Positions 10,718 to 23,750 of a stretch of 64,000 bases of DNA are shown piece after piece. The notes under the pieces were generated by a model. The model made no database searches. It was not told the DNA's origin and worked only from the letters and a program-made list of their open reading frames with translations. Every line of letters begins with the position of its first letter. Position 1 is the stretch's first letter. Made by a program: the position numbers and the translations under genes. This DNA comes from Mucor racemosus (lineage: Eukaryota > Mucoromycota > Mucoromycetes > Mucorales > Mucoraceae): positions 62,001-126,000 of the forward strand of contig JAPEHQ010000009.1 of the NCBI GenBank assembly GCA_027405735.1. Reading direction: 5' to 3'.

Positions 10718-13700
10718 ATGTTTAGTATTTCAAAAAAGAGTAAACGTAAAGAAGTTGATTCGGCTTTAACGCCTAGTTTACCTAGATTGTCGACTACAAA
10801 TCAACAAGGCAATGAAAAGAACTCACTTCCACCTACAACTCAATGGAATTATTCATCAAGATCTTCATCAATTTCAACAGAAGGTGGCAGTGTAAACGCT
10901 TCTAATAAATGTAAGGTCCCTTATATAATATATCTATCCCTTGAGAATCATAATTCATTATAAATATTTCTCCATCCCCCCCCCCTTTTTTTTTAATTCA
11001 AACAATAGTCGATTCTCGTAAAAATTCAATTGATTATGGTGGATTCACGGAATCTGAAGTGCAAGATTTGTTCGAAAAGATGCTGGTATATACATTTAAT
11101 TATTGGAAAAAAATTGTAAGCAAATGATAAACTAACTTTGTATTATAAAGACACGTCGCGGCATTCATGATACCTCTGCTCGGTCTGTCATGTTGGGCTT
11201 TTCAACAGAGAAAAAATGGTTAATGGTTTCGCAAGATAAACAAGCCGATTTAACAGCACCAACGCCATCATCATCCTCATCTATTATTGCAAACAACAAT
11301 TTAAGCAAAGAGAATGCTTTAGTGAATTCAGCAGATAAAAATTCTCCTGATTTTTACATTGATAAATTTTTGGAACCAGATATGCGCGGCATCACTCCTC
11401 GTTTAATAGCCCATTTAGCAGTGAGTTTAAGAACCATGCCATTGAGCTGGGTTAGACAATTTATCGAGTCAAAAGGATTACAAATTATTACAAACGTAAT
11501 TGGAACATTAAACATAAGAGATCAAAAGTAAGTGTCGTATTACAATCATGTAGTTAATTCATCCTAATTTCAATGTATGTTGGTAGAACCGAAGCGGACC
11601 TTCAGATGGAAGTTGAAATCTTAAAGTGCTTCAAATCACTTATTAATAACAGAGTGAGTATTTGAATGGCTTGTACGTTTACAAACATTTTTTTCTGACG
11701 TTTATCCATAATAGTGGGGTGCTCGTGAAGTCATATCACATCCTCAATGCATTTATCATATTGTATTATCACTTGTATCACCTCCCATTCAAACAAGAAA
11801 ATTGGTTTGTGAAATCTTAGCTTTTGTGTGTCACGTTGATTTACCAAAAGGACAAGAAATTGTACTCAAGGGCCTAGATAAACTAAGTGAACACCTTGGT
11901 GAATTTGGAAGATTTGATGCTTGGTTGAAGCTACTAGATGCAACATTAGACGGTAGAGGCAGAATGGGAAGCTTAGTAGGAGCAAGTGAAGATGTTAAAC
12001 GATTGGCGGGTAGTGGTGCTCCTGATAATCACCTCGCAGATTTCGCCTTGTCAAATATGATGTTGATCAATTCTCTGGTTACAGTCATTGAAGATGTAGA
12101 AGTACGAGTGCATTTAAGAAATCAAATGAATGCTAGTGGATTAGATTCAATTACTGAAAAAATGTTGGATTTCAATAATGAACAATTGAGAAGACATATC
12201 AACATTTATAAACAAATGAGCGAAAATGATGTGGATGAAATCATGGAAATTTACAACGAAACAATTCTAACTAATATGAATGATCCTAGAGCCTGTTTTG
12301 AGCGTATTTTGGAAAGAGTAGAAGGAACCCGTAGTTACAATTTTTTTTTGAGTGCATTACAGCACATGTTGATGATTCAGGCCCAAGGGGATATTCAAGT
12401 TCGTTATTTTCAAATCTTGGATAAACTAGTAACTCAAGTTGTCATGGATCGAAAGGGGTTAACACAAGAAGATTTGAATGGAGGAGGAATGGGATGGTCG
12501 GTATCCATGTTGGTTGACAAATTCGCAGAACAAGATCAATTAGATGAAGCATTGCAAGAAGCAAAAGAGACAAAACAAATGTACGAAAAAGCAATCAAGG
12601 AAAAGCAAGAGCTCGAAACTCAAATAAATTTAAAGGGTGAAGGCATAATTGGTGTTTTACGTGATAAAACAAACTCATTAGAAGATTTATTGCGTATGTC
12701 GCGTCATACAATTGCTACTTTGCAACGTAAATTGAAGGATACTCAACAAGAATATGAGATAAATATTACTGCTTTAGATCAACAGCTGAAAGAAATATAC
12801 ATGACAGCTGTAGATGCAAACAAAAAAGATGGCGCTGAAGAAGATGCACAAAATGAACATTTTGTATTAGGCAGAGAAGAAGTGACAAGAGCGTATGATA
12901 GATTGAAAGCCCAAGCCATTCTGGAAGGAAAACCAGGAGAAGAAGAAGGAGAGGTAAATCAAATACATAATAGAAAAAATAGTAATCGCTAAATATGTTT
13001 ATATAAATAGGAAAATATTCCTCGAGCTGAAGGATTATCAGATACATTCAAATCATCATTACAAGGACAACTTGGTGGTGGACCAGCTAGTTTTGTTGTA
13101 CCTGGTACTGCACCTTTAATGGGATCAACTAGGCGTGTGCCTGTTGGAGGTGGCCGAAAGAATTGGTTATCTGAAGCAGCGGCAACAGAGCTCACAGACA
13201 ATGAAAAGACGGACGGAGTCAAGATGAACATTGAGTATAAAGATCAACTAAATCAACTTTTGAAAGAACAAGATAATAATACAGAAGAATATCATGATGA
13301 TAAACCAATTAGTGCACTGGCTGCAGAATTGGAACATAAATTAAGACAACACAATAATAATAGTAATAATTTAACAACATTACCAGAAGTCGGTGGATTA
13401 ATGCCAATTACAGAAAATGTACCTTCTTCTACTATGGAGCAACCTAAAAATAACGCATTGGAAGAAAACGCTATTGAACAAAAGACCAGTACACAAACAG
13501 CAAATATTTCAAATGCTGCAATTATTCCACCACCTCCACCACCTCCACCTCCACCTTCACCACCCATGATGATGGATTTTTCATCTAATGAAAAGGCCAA
13601 TATACCTCCTCCCCCACCACCCCCTCCAGCCCCACCAATGGCTGCTGATAATATTCCACCACCTCCTCCTCCACCACCTCCACCAAGTTCATCAAATTCA

Positions 13701-15659
13701 GCAAATATTCCTCCTCCACCACCTCTTCCACCTACTGGAACTAATGCTAACTTTGCTCCACCACCGCCGCCACCACCACCACCTCCAGGACCTCCAGGAC
13801 CTGGGTCATCTGGTGGTCTTCCTCCACCACCTCCTCCACCACCAGGATTTAATGCACCTGCCATGCCTACCGCCCCATCTCGTAAAATTCTTCGCCATCA
13901 GCCCAATGTCAAAACTAGAGCTTTGCAATGGACAAAGATTCAAGCTAATTTTGTTGGTAAAACTGTTTGGGGAGCTAATGATGTAGATGAACTAGCATTA
14001 GAAGACGAATTGGATACAATGGGTATCTTTAATTCGATTGAAGAATTGTTTGCTCAAAAGGTTATTGAACGTAAAAAGAAAATGCTCAAGGAAAAGAAAG
14101 AAGAAATTCGTATTTTGGACGCTAAAAAAGCATACAATATCAATATTGCTTTACTATCCAAGTTGAAACATTTGTCTTTTGTGCAAGTGCGACAAGCATT
14201 TTTGGCTGTAGATGATTCGATTATCACTGAAAATTTATTAATCAACTTGCAAGTGAATATACCTACTCCTGAAGAACAAGGCAAGTTGTCTGTGTTTGTG
14301 AATAAGGCTTCAGATGAGGATTTGGAGCAATTGTCAAAGCCAGATACTTTTTGTGTTGAAATGCTTAAAATTGAAAGATACAAAGAGCGAGTGGATAATA
14401 TGTTGTTCCGTGCTACATTTGCAGAAAAACATCAACAATTATCTCGAGTAAGTCAATCAATATTTAATAGATATATATATATATATTATACTAACGTGTG
14501 TTGTATAGAATATGAGCGCTGTATTAGAGGCATCCATTGCTATCAAAGATTCAAAATCATTCAAAGAGTTACTCAAGTTTATTCTTGTCATGGGTAATTT
14601 TATGAATGGTACAACATTCCAAGGTGGTGCTTTTGGTATTCGTATTGGCAGTATTAACAAATTGGTTGACACAAAGGGAACAGAAGGCAACACAACCTTA
14701 CTTCACTTTTTGGTTGATTCAGTTGAATCGAAATTCCCTCGTCTTCATGGATTTTTGGACGATCTTCAAGAAAGTGGAAGTGCATGCAGAGGTAAAAATA
14801 TAAATTGTACGCTTCTTGTGTCTATATCGACTCATTTTTGGTGGGGGGGGTTTTTTTTTTGTAGTTACTTTACAAGATATGGTTAAAGATTATAATGAAA
14901 TTCGTGTAGGATTACAGAAATTGATCCAAGAATTAGACAATCATTATCCAGAAGAAGATGATAAAGAAGATGATGAATCAAGTGAAATAGATAATTATTG
15001 CCAAATTATGAGAAGTTTCAGAAACGAAGCTATTGAAAGGTTTGAGGAATTAGAAGTGAGATACACATCAATGGATGTAGCTTATAGAGATGTTGTAACA
15101 TACTACGGTGAAAATCCAGATCAAATGAAACCTGATGAATTCTTTGGTATATTCAAGACATTTACATCAAGCTGGGAACGTGCAATGACTGATAATGTAT
15201 CTGCAAGAAAGAAATTGGAGAATATGGAAAAAGCAAGACGTGCTGAAGAAGCACGTAGAGAAAAAATCAAAGCTCAAAAACTTCGAGGTGTTGATACTAG
15301 TGATGGTAAAATTGATTTCTTTTGACAGAGAGGTTGAATTGACTAAAACTAATATTTATAATTTAGCAAATCATTCTGGATTGGATGAAGATATCATGGA
15401 TAATCTATTAGATAAACTACGTGCAGGTGAAATTGATACCAATATAAAGCGAACTAGAAATAACGAAAGGTCCAATACACCTCGAGAAAAGCGTATGCAA
15501 AAGAGTGAATCAGTAGCTATATTGGCAGAGGATTTGTTGAAATCTATTCAATCCGATAATGATGCTATTGGGGAATCACCTTCAACGTCTAGAAGTCGAT
15601 TAGCTGCAAGAAGAAATAATGGTTCTCGAGCAGCGTTATTAGAAGAATTTACCGTATAA
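10718..15659 (+). CDS. Diaphanous-type formin (FH1/FH2 actin nucleator)
   Basis: Formins nucleate and elongate unbranched actin filaments and act downstream of Rho GTPases in polarised growth and septation. Nine exons join in phase: 10718-10910, 11009-11085, 11151-11527, 11587-11653, 11715-12953, 13011-14447, 14509-14791, 14865-15305 and 15367-15659, giving about 1468 residues. Order: GTPase-binding/FH3 region with coiled coil (to about 650); FH1 with long proline runs (about 823-932); FH2 (about 941-1350) with ALQWTKI and GNFMNG; and a C-terminal autoregulatory DAD in the last exon (MDNLLDKLRAG then basic residues). The last intron (15306-15366) has a CTAAAAC-like branch site; if it is not removed, translation stops at 15325 before the DAD. 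It resembles fungal Bni1/SepA proteins. The ATG follows TTTTAG directly, so an extra upstream exon cannot be excluded. Confidence 0.93.
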
Positions 15660-16625
15660 ATTAATAAAAATACCACTTTTTATCAAATTCAAAGAAATTT
15701 ATTACATTTTGAAGCAATATTGTGTTTATATATTCATTTTGTGACAAATTGCCTCACATATCAGATTCAATGCATTATCCTTTATGTCATACCGTACTTT
15801 TTACAAACATTTCAAAAGAAATACATATCCCCATCAATTGATTTCCCGCAAAATAATGATGAAATGTTATATTTAATAAACGTTTAAAGGATTATTTCAA
15901 AGGCCAGAAAAAAGAAAATGCATATTTCACTACTGAAATCAGCGATATAGCACATGAAATGTAATGTAATTTTTTTTTATATAAGAATTTTGACCTCGAT
16001 TTGCAAGATAATCATAAAAGAAGATGATAGTGATGGCTTCTTCCCTGTAATGAATAATGTTTCAAGAATTGTTTCCAGCCAAGGAGAAATGCTCTGCATA
16101 CGAATTAATTTGGAAAACTTTGCTTAATATATGAAATATATTGTATAATTTAAACTCCTGTTATACCATTTCAAGAAATAGAAGATCTTTCTAGTAAAAC
16201 TCATCGTAGCAAATTGGGCTTCTTTTCTATTTTGTACATCATTTTGTTCGACCACAGTCTTGAACATTTACCCCAACGCGAATAGATATAGTTATTGGTG
16301 TTACTTGTCGTAACTCAATCATCTTTACTTGTGCACTCAAATTGCTATTCAGGTACACATGGAACAAAACTTGTGCATGCTAAAAAAAAGTCCAATTCTA
16401 CCTGAAAAAGACACACATGTTTACATTTGTAAGCATCATTTAAATAATTGGGATGGATTTTGTTTTTTATATGCTTTCTATAGGTTTTTTTATAGGCAAT
16501 ACCTTATTGTTCTATGTTAGTAAAGCTCTTGGAAATCTTTAATTCTTGTGTTACTATACACAAACTAATTATATTCCACCCCCCTCTTTTTCTCTCACTA
16601 ACTTTCCTCTTTCTCTCTTTGTTTT

Positions 16626-16657
<32 letters not shown>

Positions 16658-16674
16658 CACACATAAATATATAA
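15660..16674. other. Intergenic region between formin and RasGEF
   Basis: About 1 kb without credible coding sequence. The last 100 bp are pyrimidine-rich and include a T run at about 16628-16657, directly upstream of the RasGEF start codon. Confidence 0.5.
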
Positions 16675-18786
16675 ATGAGTCGAACAAAAGAAGTGATTTG
16701 TCGAGTGAAAGCGTTATATGCATACGAATCCAGTGATCCTTCCTCTTTATCGTTCAAACCAGATGCCATTATTGATGTATTAGCTAAACTCGACTCTGGT
16801 TGGTGGGATGGCTGGTATTTTTTATATATATACATCTATAATATATATCAGAAACCTTAAATTGACTTCATATAAATATAGGTCAAATGGAAAAAGAGGA
16901 TGGTTTCCTAGTAATTATGTCGAAATATTAAGACAAGAAGGATTAGAGAGAGAAGAACAGGAACCCGATGAAAATGAAGTATATATACAAACATTAAAAT
17001 ATGCAATTTGAATTGATTACACAGTCTAACTTGTTTGATAAAAATATGTATAGTTATGGGAATTACAGCACCAATGGCGCTATAGACAGCAGCAACAGCA
17101 GCAAGATCAACAGCAACAACAAAGACCAGTTAATAATCATCGTCAACGTTTGTTGGATCAAGATATGCAACAACAATTGCGTCTAAGTTTACATGCTTCG
17201 GATATGTTGATTCCTACTACAAATACTATCACACAAAATCAATCACCTCAACAAGATACATCTGGTTGGATAATTCAAACAACTGAAGATGGATCAGAAC
17301 AATATTACTATAATACCCGTACACAAGAAATGAGATATTCGATTCCTCCTGAGATTTATATGGATGAAAAAGTAAAGCAGGCACTTGCTTCAACGAATGG
17401 TCATGATGACTCTTCTATGAATGAGATACAAGAACAATTCGAGCGTCCTCCTGTACGTCCGGTACGTGCAGCAAATCGTATAATCTCTGAGGATCATACA
17501 TACAGTCGTGCAATATCTACTGTTCCACCACCATTAAAAGATGAATTTGAGATGGAATTTGAAGACGATGAAAGGGTTTGTATATTGACTGACTATGTAT
17601 GTATATATTTTCTTATTCTTGATATATCTAGTTACCTCCAAATTGGGTTCGTAAAGTAACTCCCAAGGGAAGATATTATTATTGCAATATCAAGACTGAG
17701 GAAACAACTTGGGCCTTGGAAAATATTGATCCTGATACAGGCATCTTGGTAAGACAAAAACAAAAACAAAAAAAAGGCATGTATCACCTTGCTTATATTA
17801 TACACACCATATAGATGTCCTCTGTACCTGAATCTGCTTTTCCCACATCAAATCAATTGGAAGAAAACCATCACCAACCAACAACGCAAGAGGGACCATT
17901 GAGACCAACCAGTTTAAATAGTAATAGTGATGACATGTTGTTTCAGGGCCCAGTGACATGGCAAAGCCTATCATCCATCATTGCTCATGCAATTCATAAA
18001 CTCAAGGACTCTGTGAGACAAGGCTATTCAAAATATTTTTGCCAAGATTCTACTATAATTGTGCATGGAATTAGAATGTTGTTATATGTCAGTCAATGCT
18101 TGGATAAGGAAACATCTATTCATCTTAAGCAACATAAAAATCTGCGCAACTTACATCGCACATTATTAGCATCACTTGCAAAATTAGTTTTATCCACCAA
18201 AGTTGCCTCAAGTGCCTGGCCAACACCTGAATCATTAGCTAAATTAGAATCTGATGCAGATGATGTATTGATTGCTGTCCGTAATTTTATGACTTGTGCA
18301 CAAGAAATGCAAATTCAATTGAAAGATATTAAGCCTGTATTGACTGATGGACCTTGGAGAACAAATCCTTTAACTTCTATGATGGGTAAATCAGATATGG
18401 TAACTGCTGCCCTTGTCTTGGCAGATAATGTGAGAGGTGCTATGAGTTCCTTTAGTGAAAGTATAGGTGAGACGTTTCAACAACAAGATCTAAAAGTTAC
18501 GCTAGAAACATTGAAAGCCAATGCTCCGTTGTTGGTTGCTCAATTCCGCAATCTAAGTAATACCACCAGTAATTTCTTGAATACTGTAGAGGAGATGAGC
18601 CAAACAATACCGAGATTGATTAAATGTAAACAACCAATTTATGCTGCCATGGGTTCTTTGTTTGTGGTTTCTCAATCAATTACAAGTTCTGAATTAAACG
18701 AAGGTCAAGTACAAATTGCTCGTCAACGTTTGGAAGAATGCTTAAAAACAATTGAATCAGGTATTAAAGATGTAGTTGAGATGACC

Positions 18787-18819
<33 letters not shown>

Positions 18820-20735
18820 CCATTACAACCACCTCAATTAATGGAAGAACGTAATACACCAACACCTACTCAAAGACAGTATATGAACACTAATCAGCTT
18901 TCTCCAACAACTACAGCAACAACTAACGCTTTATCGCTTAAATCACAAGATGACGAAGAAGAACAATCTGCAGAAGAGTTGGCCAACAATATTCGTCGAT
19001 TGGATATAGGATTAAATACACTCATGTCAAATCCAATTGAAATAGCAGATGATGTACTTAGTGATAGTAGTAGTTATCATAGTGATATGACAACAAGTCA
19101 AGCAGTACGTCAACATAAAGATATGAAAATTGCTAAATTCTTTGGTGAAGATACCATTGCAGCTGCTCGTCGTAGAGATACCATATTGACATCACCAACA
19201 ATGACTAATGCATCTATCAATACTAGTACAAATCCTCTATTACAGACAGGTGCCAGTACTTCTTCTACAATTGGTACTGTAGCAAATGCAGAAACACCTT
19301 GGTTTTTAGTATCTGATTTAGATGCCAGTGAGATGATATTCAATATGGAAGGAAATGTGAAGGGTGGTTCATTACATTGCCTTGTACAACGTTTAACACA
19401 ACATGATCAATTAGGTATATTTCACATTAGTAAATCCCTTTTCTGGAAAATACTAACTATAGCTTTTATAGACTCTAAATTCAACACTACATTTTTGTTA
19501 ACATATAGATCATTTTGTACCACACAAGAACTATTCGATGAATTATTCAGCCGATATCAATTACCTGCACCTGAAGAGTTAGGACCAGAGGAATTAGATA
19601 CTTGGAAAGAAAAGAAATTAAAGCTTGTGCGCTTAAGAGTTTTCAATGTAATCAAATCCTGGTTAGAAACATATTTCAACGAAGAGGAAGATAGACCTAT
19701 TTTACCTGAAATCAGTCATTTTACCGAACATGTTATTGTTGAATCCATGAAATTTGGTGCTGAGCAACTAGCTAAATTGATCAAAAAACGAATGCTGGCG
19801 GAAGATTCTAGTCAAATTCGTAAAATGAAGTTGAATGTGCGTCCAGCTGATATGCCAGTACCTATATTACCGAAAAATATGAAGCGTATTAAACTATTAG
19901 AACTGGATCCACACGAATTAGCCAGACAAATGACAATTATGGACTTCAAATTATACAATCGAATTAAACCAGTAGAGTGTTTAGATAAAAATTGGGGTAA
20001 ACCTGATTCAGATCAAGGTCATATTGCAGCAAATGTTAAAGCATCCATTGAACACTCAAATCAAGTAACTGCGTGGGTAACAGATTCAATTCTCAGTAAA
20101 GAAGAAGTCAAGAAAAGAGCCGTTGTATTAAAACATTGGATTTTTGTTGCTGAAAGATGTCGATTATTGAACAATTATAATACTTGTATGGCTATCTTAT
20201 CAGCTTTTGATAACGGCTCCATCGGTAGATTAAAACGTACTTGGGAATTGATCGGTGCTCGTACAATGCAAATATTACAGAACATACGAAGACTGATGGG
20301 CGCAAACAGAAATTTTAGTGAATACAGAGATATTATTCACAAGATCAATCCACCTTGTATACCTTTCTTGGGTATCTATTTACAGGATTTAACGTTTATT
20401 GAAGATGGCAATGCAAATTTCTTGAAAAAATCAAACAATCTAATCAATTTTGCAAAACGTATGAAGACGGCTGAAGTTATTCGTGATCTTCAACAATATC
20501 AATCAACGCATTACATGTTGACTGCAGTACCAGATATCCAAGAATTCATTAAAACACATTTACATTCAAGTAGGGAAGAAGAAGAATTATATAATCTTAG
20601 TTTGAGATTAGAACCTAGGTAATTTGCAACAAAATTAAGATTAAAATATTTGCTAATACTATGTATGTTGTACATTATTGTAGAGAGCGTGGTGAAGATA
20701 CCATTGCAAGAAGATTAAAAGAATCTGGTTTATAA
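16675..20735 (+). CDS. Cdc25-type Ras guanine nucleotide exchange factor with SH3 and WW domains
   Basis: Exchanges GDP for GTP on Ras-family GTPases at membranes. Six exons in phase: 16675-16814, 16882-16978, 17054-17575, 17632-17748, 17815-20618 and 20684-20735, about 1243 residues. SH3 domain at about 8-66 (ALYAYESSD, GWWDGW, GWFPSNYVEI). A glutamine-rich segment (about 85-105) precedes a WW-like domain near 148-180 whose second Trp is missing (MRYSIPPE). A full WW follows at about 254-283 (LPPNWVRKV, TTWALE). A polyQ run lies near 617. RasGEF N-terminal domain from about 805 (LHCLVQRLTQHDQ) and catalytic CDC25 domain about 985-1225 (DPHELARQMT, then KHWIFVAERCR). The final residues RRLKESGL are typical of the family. 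It lies in the same orientation as the formin, about 1 kb downstream. Confidence 0.94.
18787..18822 (+). repeat. CAA microsatellite coding for polyglutamine
   Basis: A run of CAA codons within the linker of the RasGEF; likely length-variable between strains. Confidence 0.8.
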
Positions 20736-20789
20736 CTAAATTAATAGTCAATAAATACATGGTCATATTTTATGACGATAAACATATGC

Positions 20790-22000
20790 TATACATTAAC
20801 TAGACAATCCAAAATATATATTAGCTGGTTGCACTATGCTACCTGTTCCTGAATTTATTTTATATCTCATGAAAGACTCAAAAATAGATAAAATTTACAA
20901 TTTTTCCTTAGAAACTGGGTCTCACTTTTCGTCCCTGCCCAACTTTTTTTTCCACTAAATAAAATCAAGAAAAACTTATATGCCAATGTACCTGAGATGT
21001 TCAGCTTTAATCCAAAATCAAGTATCTGGAAATATCCTATTTTTTACAATTGGTATTAATTTTTCAGCGCTAATGTTTCAGATTTCTACGCGTATTTCAC
21101 TGCTAAAGGATTGAAAACTTTGAGGCTTCATATCTCTAGAAACAATTAAGCTACATTAACACTCTCTAATAATAAAACTTACTTTTTTTAAAGTGCTCTA
21201 TAAAATATTTAAGTATGAAAAAATTCTGAGCACTTTTATTTTTTTTTTCGCTTTTTTTTGGCATTTCTGTAGTATGTTTCAAGATATTGATTAAACCGAA
21301 CAACATTTGTTTTTACATTCATGTCATTAAGCTCGTTGAGATCTCTCGGATCCAATTTAGTTTTTTTCAAAATATTAATTTTTCGTGGAGATATCCTTAA
21401 AAATGTGTACAAAAAGATACCTTCACCTCTAACTTCCATTTTTCCCTTGTATACCCTCATCATAAATTCTGAATCTGAAAAAAAAATGTACAGAAATCTC
21501 GTTTTCTCTACGAAACGTAAAGCTAGAAGGTTCATCAGTAGCTCGATCGATAGATACTGTTTTTGCGCATTCGTTCAATTAGTTATATTTTAAATATGCT
21601 TATAAAAAGTGATGTGTATCTTCAAAAACCTCCAACATTTCAATTACATTTTACGCAACATTCCATGCGAAATGTATGTTTGATTATTATTTCAATAGAT
21701 GCCAAATCTAAAACTTTACAAGAACCACTTAATACGCTAGGTCGACGTACTTTGCAGCTCTCGAACCATTAAACAATTTTGTTTTTTGAATCGTTTTTCG
21801 TTCATTTTAACAAATAAATTTTGGGGCCCCGTTATGATAGGTTTTAAGCTATTATAAGAACTATTATTTTAATTTTCTCGACGAAAAATTAATATTTCTT
21901 GCTAAAGCAAAAAATGCAGAGTAGTAATCAATTAGACCTACCTTGTGAATACAGAAATTAAGCCCTGGATAATGAGTTTTAAGTTTTAAAAAATAATAAA
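20790..22000 (+). repeat. Dispersed repeat R4, copy 2
   Basis: It begins about 55 bp after the RasGEF stop codon and may overlap that gene's 3' untranslated region. Homologous to 8570-9800 (inverted) and 38040-39205. The MPMYLRCS reading frame is open here for about 44 codons. An unrelated-looking 90-codon frame (21321-21593) is not kept in the other copies. Confidence 0.65.
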
Positions 22001-22199
22001 CTAATATTTACAACTGCAGAAAACAAAGAAAAAAAACCCATCTTTGTGAATAGTGATCCAATTAATCTCCAATTATACATGATGTTAGATTTAAATATGT
22101 CCTACATAAAAATTTATATTTCTACTTTCACAAATTGCTGTGAATTAAAACAAACCATCAGAAAAACTTGATATTTCTGTCGAATAAAACTACCTGCTG

Positions 22200-22738
22200 T
22201 GTCCTATATTTTCATGTTTGATAAATAATACTTAAAAAAGAATACAATTAAATGAGAATGAGTAGTGAACCAATTCTTCAACTGTATAATAAAAACAAGA
22301 TATCGTTTATTTAGATATAAAAGTATGGCCTTTTATATTGATTTGACATTGAGATCCTGAGATGTAATTTAAGGCACTATCGAACCATTGGATCTGTTTG
22401 ATAGTAATCTATGGATTGAAATGGATCAATCATAATTTGACCGTTCTTGCAGAGCTTGTGAGTTGTCTTGTTTCAATACTGCGCTAAATGTGCTGCTTGG
22501 ATGTTGATTTGATAGCTACTTGATTGATTGACCGCTGGGATGAAATAATATGGTGTCATAATTGAGGTCCAAGAAGCATTCTTGGTATATACTGGATTAA
22601 ACTTATTACGCTAGGAGTTTCTTATATCCGATATCAAGACTTTCAACTTTAGTACAACAACATGTCGTAGTCAATAGATTGTAAGATGTATTGATACTGT
22701 AGAAGATGATAACATATGGTACTTGGCGGCATACAACA
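22200..22738 (+). mobile_element. LTR-A long terminal repeat, copy 2
   Basis: It starts TGTCCTATATTTTC and ends GGCATACAACA, 539 bp, aligned over its full length with 4911-5945 and 62019-62778. No matching 5-bp flanks are present. The ~540 bp that follow do not match the usual internal region, so this copy is rearranged downstream. Confidence 0.75.
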
Positions 22739-23280
22739 TAGTATATGATTCATATTTTTGCCAATGGTCACTCTTCCAAAAAAAAAAGCTGAACAATCTC
22801 CGGAAGCGGCCATCTAATGATATTTCCAAGCTTTAAATCTCTAGAAAAAATCATCGGACAGCCCGGACGAGGTTGTTTAAATATTCCAAGCAGCTATAAG
22901 ATGCAGGTATCGAAATTTCATACAAAAATTAAGATTCGATTGTATTGTTATTAATTATTCAAAGGCTTATTTTAAGTAAAGCATAAACACAACCAACAAC
23001 ATTATTAGCCTAATAACGGATGTAACTTGAAAAGTATAAGATGATACAACCGGATTTAAAAAAAGTCCATAAAATCACAAATTTAAAGGATTTATGTATA
23101 AAAGCATTGCGGCCGACCTTTTCCGCACAAGATGATTTTGTTGTGCCCAGGTGAGTTGCACACTATAGCCTGAGCTGTTGTGCCCACTGAATATGACTAA
23201 AAAGATAACAAGATCCACATGGGCACAACAAAAGAAACTGCACACGAGCACAATACTAAGAAGCCTGTATTTTCAGAATT
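22739..23280. other. Unassigned sequence between LTR-A and internal fragment
   Basis: No coding sequence recognised. A perfect 14-bp inverted repeat, TTTTGTTGTGCCCA at 23136-23149 and its complement at 23220-23233, spans a 70-bp loop. Confidence 0.4.
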
Positions 23281-23316
23281 ATAGATTCTGTCCATGTGCA
23301 TGACATTAATCCCATG

Positions 23317-23750
23317 TGTGGAACAGGTAGAGATATTCACGGAAAAAAAGTATAAAAAAAAACAATAGGAATTCGACTAGATAACGTTAGGCTTTTATTA
23401 TCAAGTAGAACTTAATTGACTCTTCTTTGAAAGGAAGATGTCCTTCTATTTATACACAATTTCTAATCTATATTATAAATCAATGAGAACAAATAGGAAC
23501 ATGCCATTTCCATAATCTACCCGATATCTTTAGGTCCTGATTTTATCATGAATGAAATCAGGCCATATTGAATAATGGTGTATTTATGATTCAGGTCAAT
23601 AATTATAATTTGCTAGGATCCACATCTCGGTTATAAGATTATTTGCTGTATCAATCAGACATGTCAAATCAAAGTGATTCCTGATTTATCCCAGCGGTAA
23701 TTCAAGTTAGACACCAGATGAAATGGAGATCTAAATGGATGTAGTCCACA
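23317..23750. mobile_element. Solo LTR of a second family (LTR-B), TSD CCATG
   Basis: The 434-bp insert begins TGTGGA and ends TCCACA, perfect 6-bp inverted tips with TG...CA ends. It is flanked on both sides by CCATG (23312-23316 and 23751-23755). The uninterrupted sequence is present at about 62809. These are the hallmarks of a solo LTR left by recombination. No other LTR-B copy is in the window. Confidence 0.8.

Noticed and set aside
13292..13864. 190-codon minus-strand frame rich in glycine opposite the formin
   Set aside because: It is the antisense of the proline-rich FH1 region; CCA/CCT repeats read as glycine runs.
14054..14383. 109-codon minus-strand frame opposite the FH2 domain
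   Set aside because: Antisense shadow of a clearly coding FH2 exon.
15306..15328. 23-nt intron at the end of the formin FH2 region
   Set aside because: Using the nearest CAG acceptor gives an implausibly short intron and a stop; the 61-nt intron to 15366 keeps phase and has a branch site.
21236..21593. Frames of 99 and 90 codons on opposite strands in R4 copy 2
   Set aside because: Not preserved in the other R4 copies; likely chance in a repeat.
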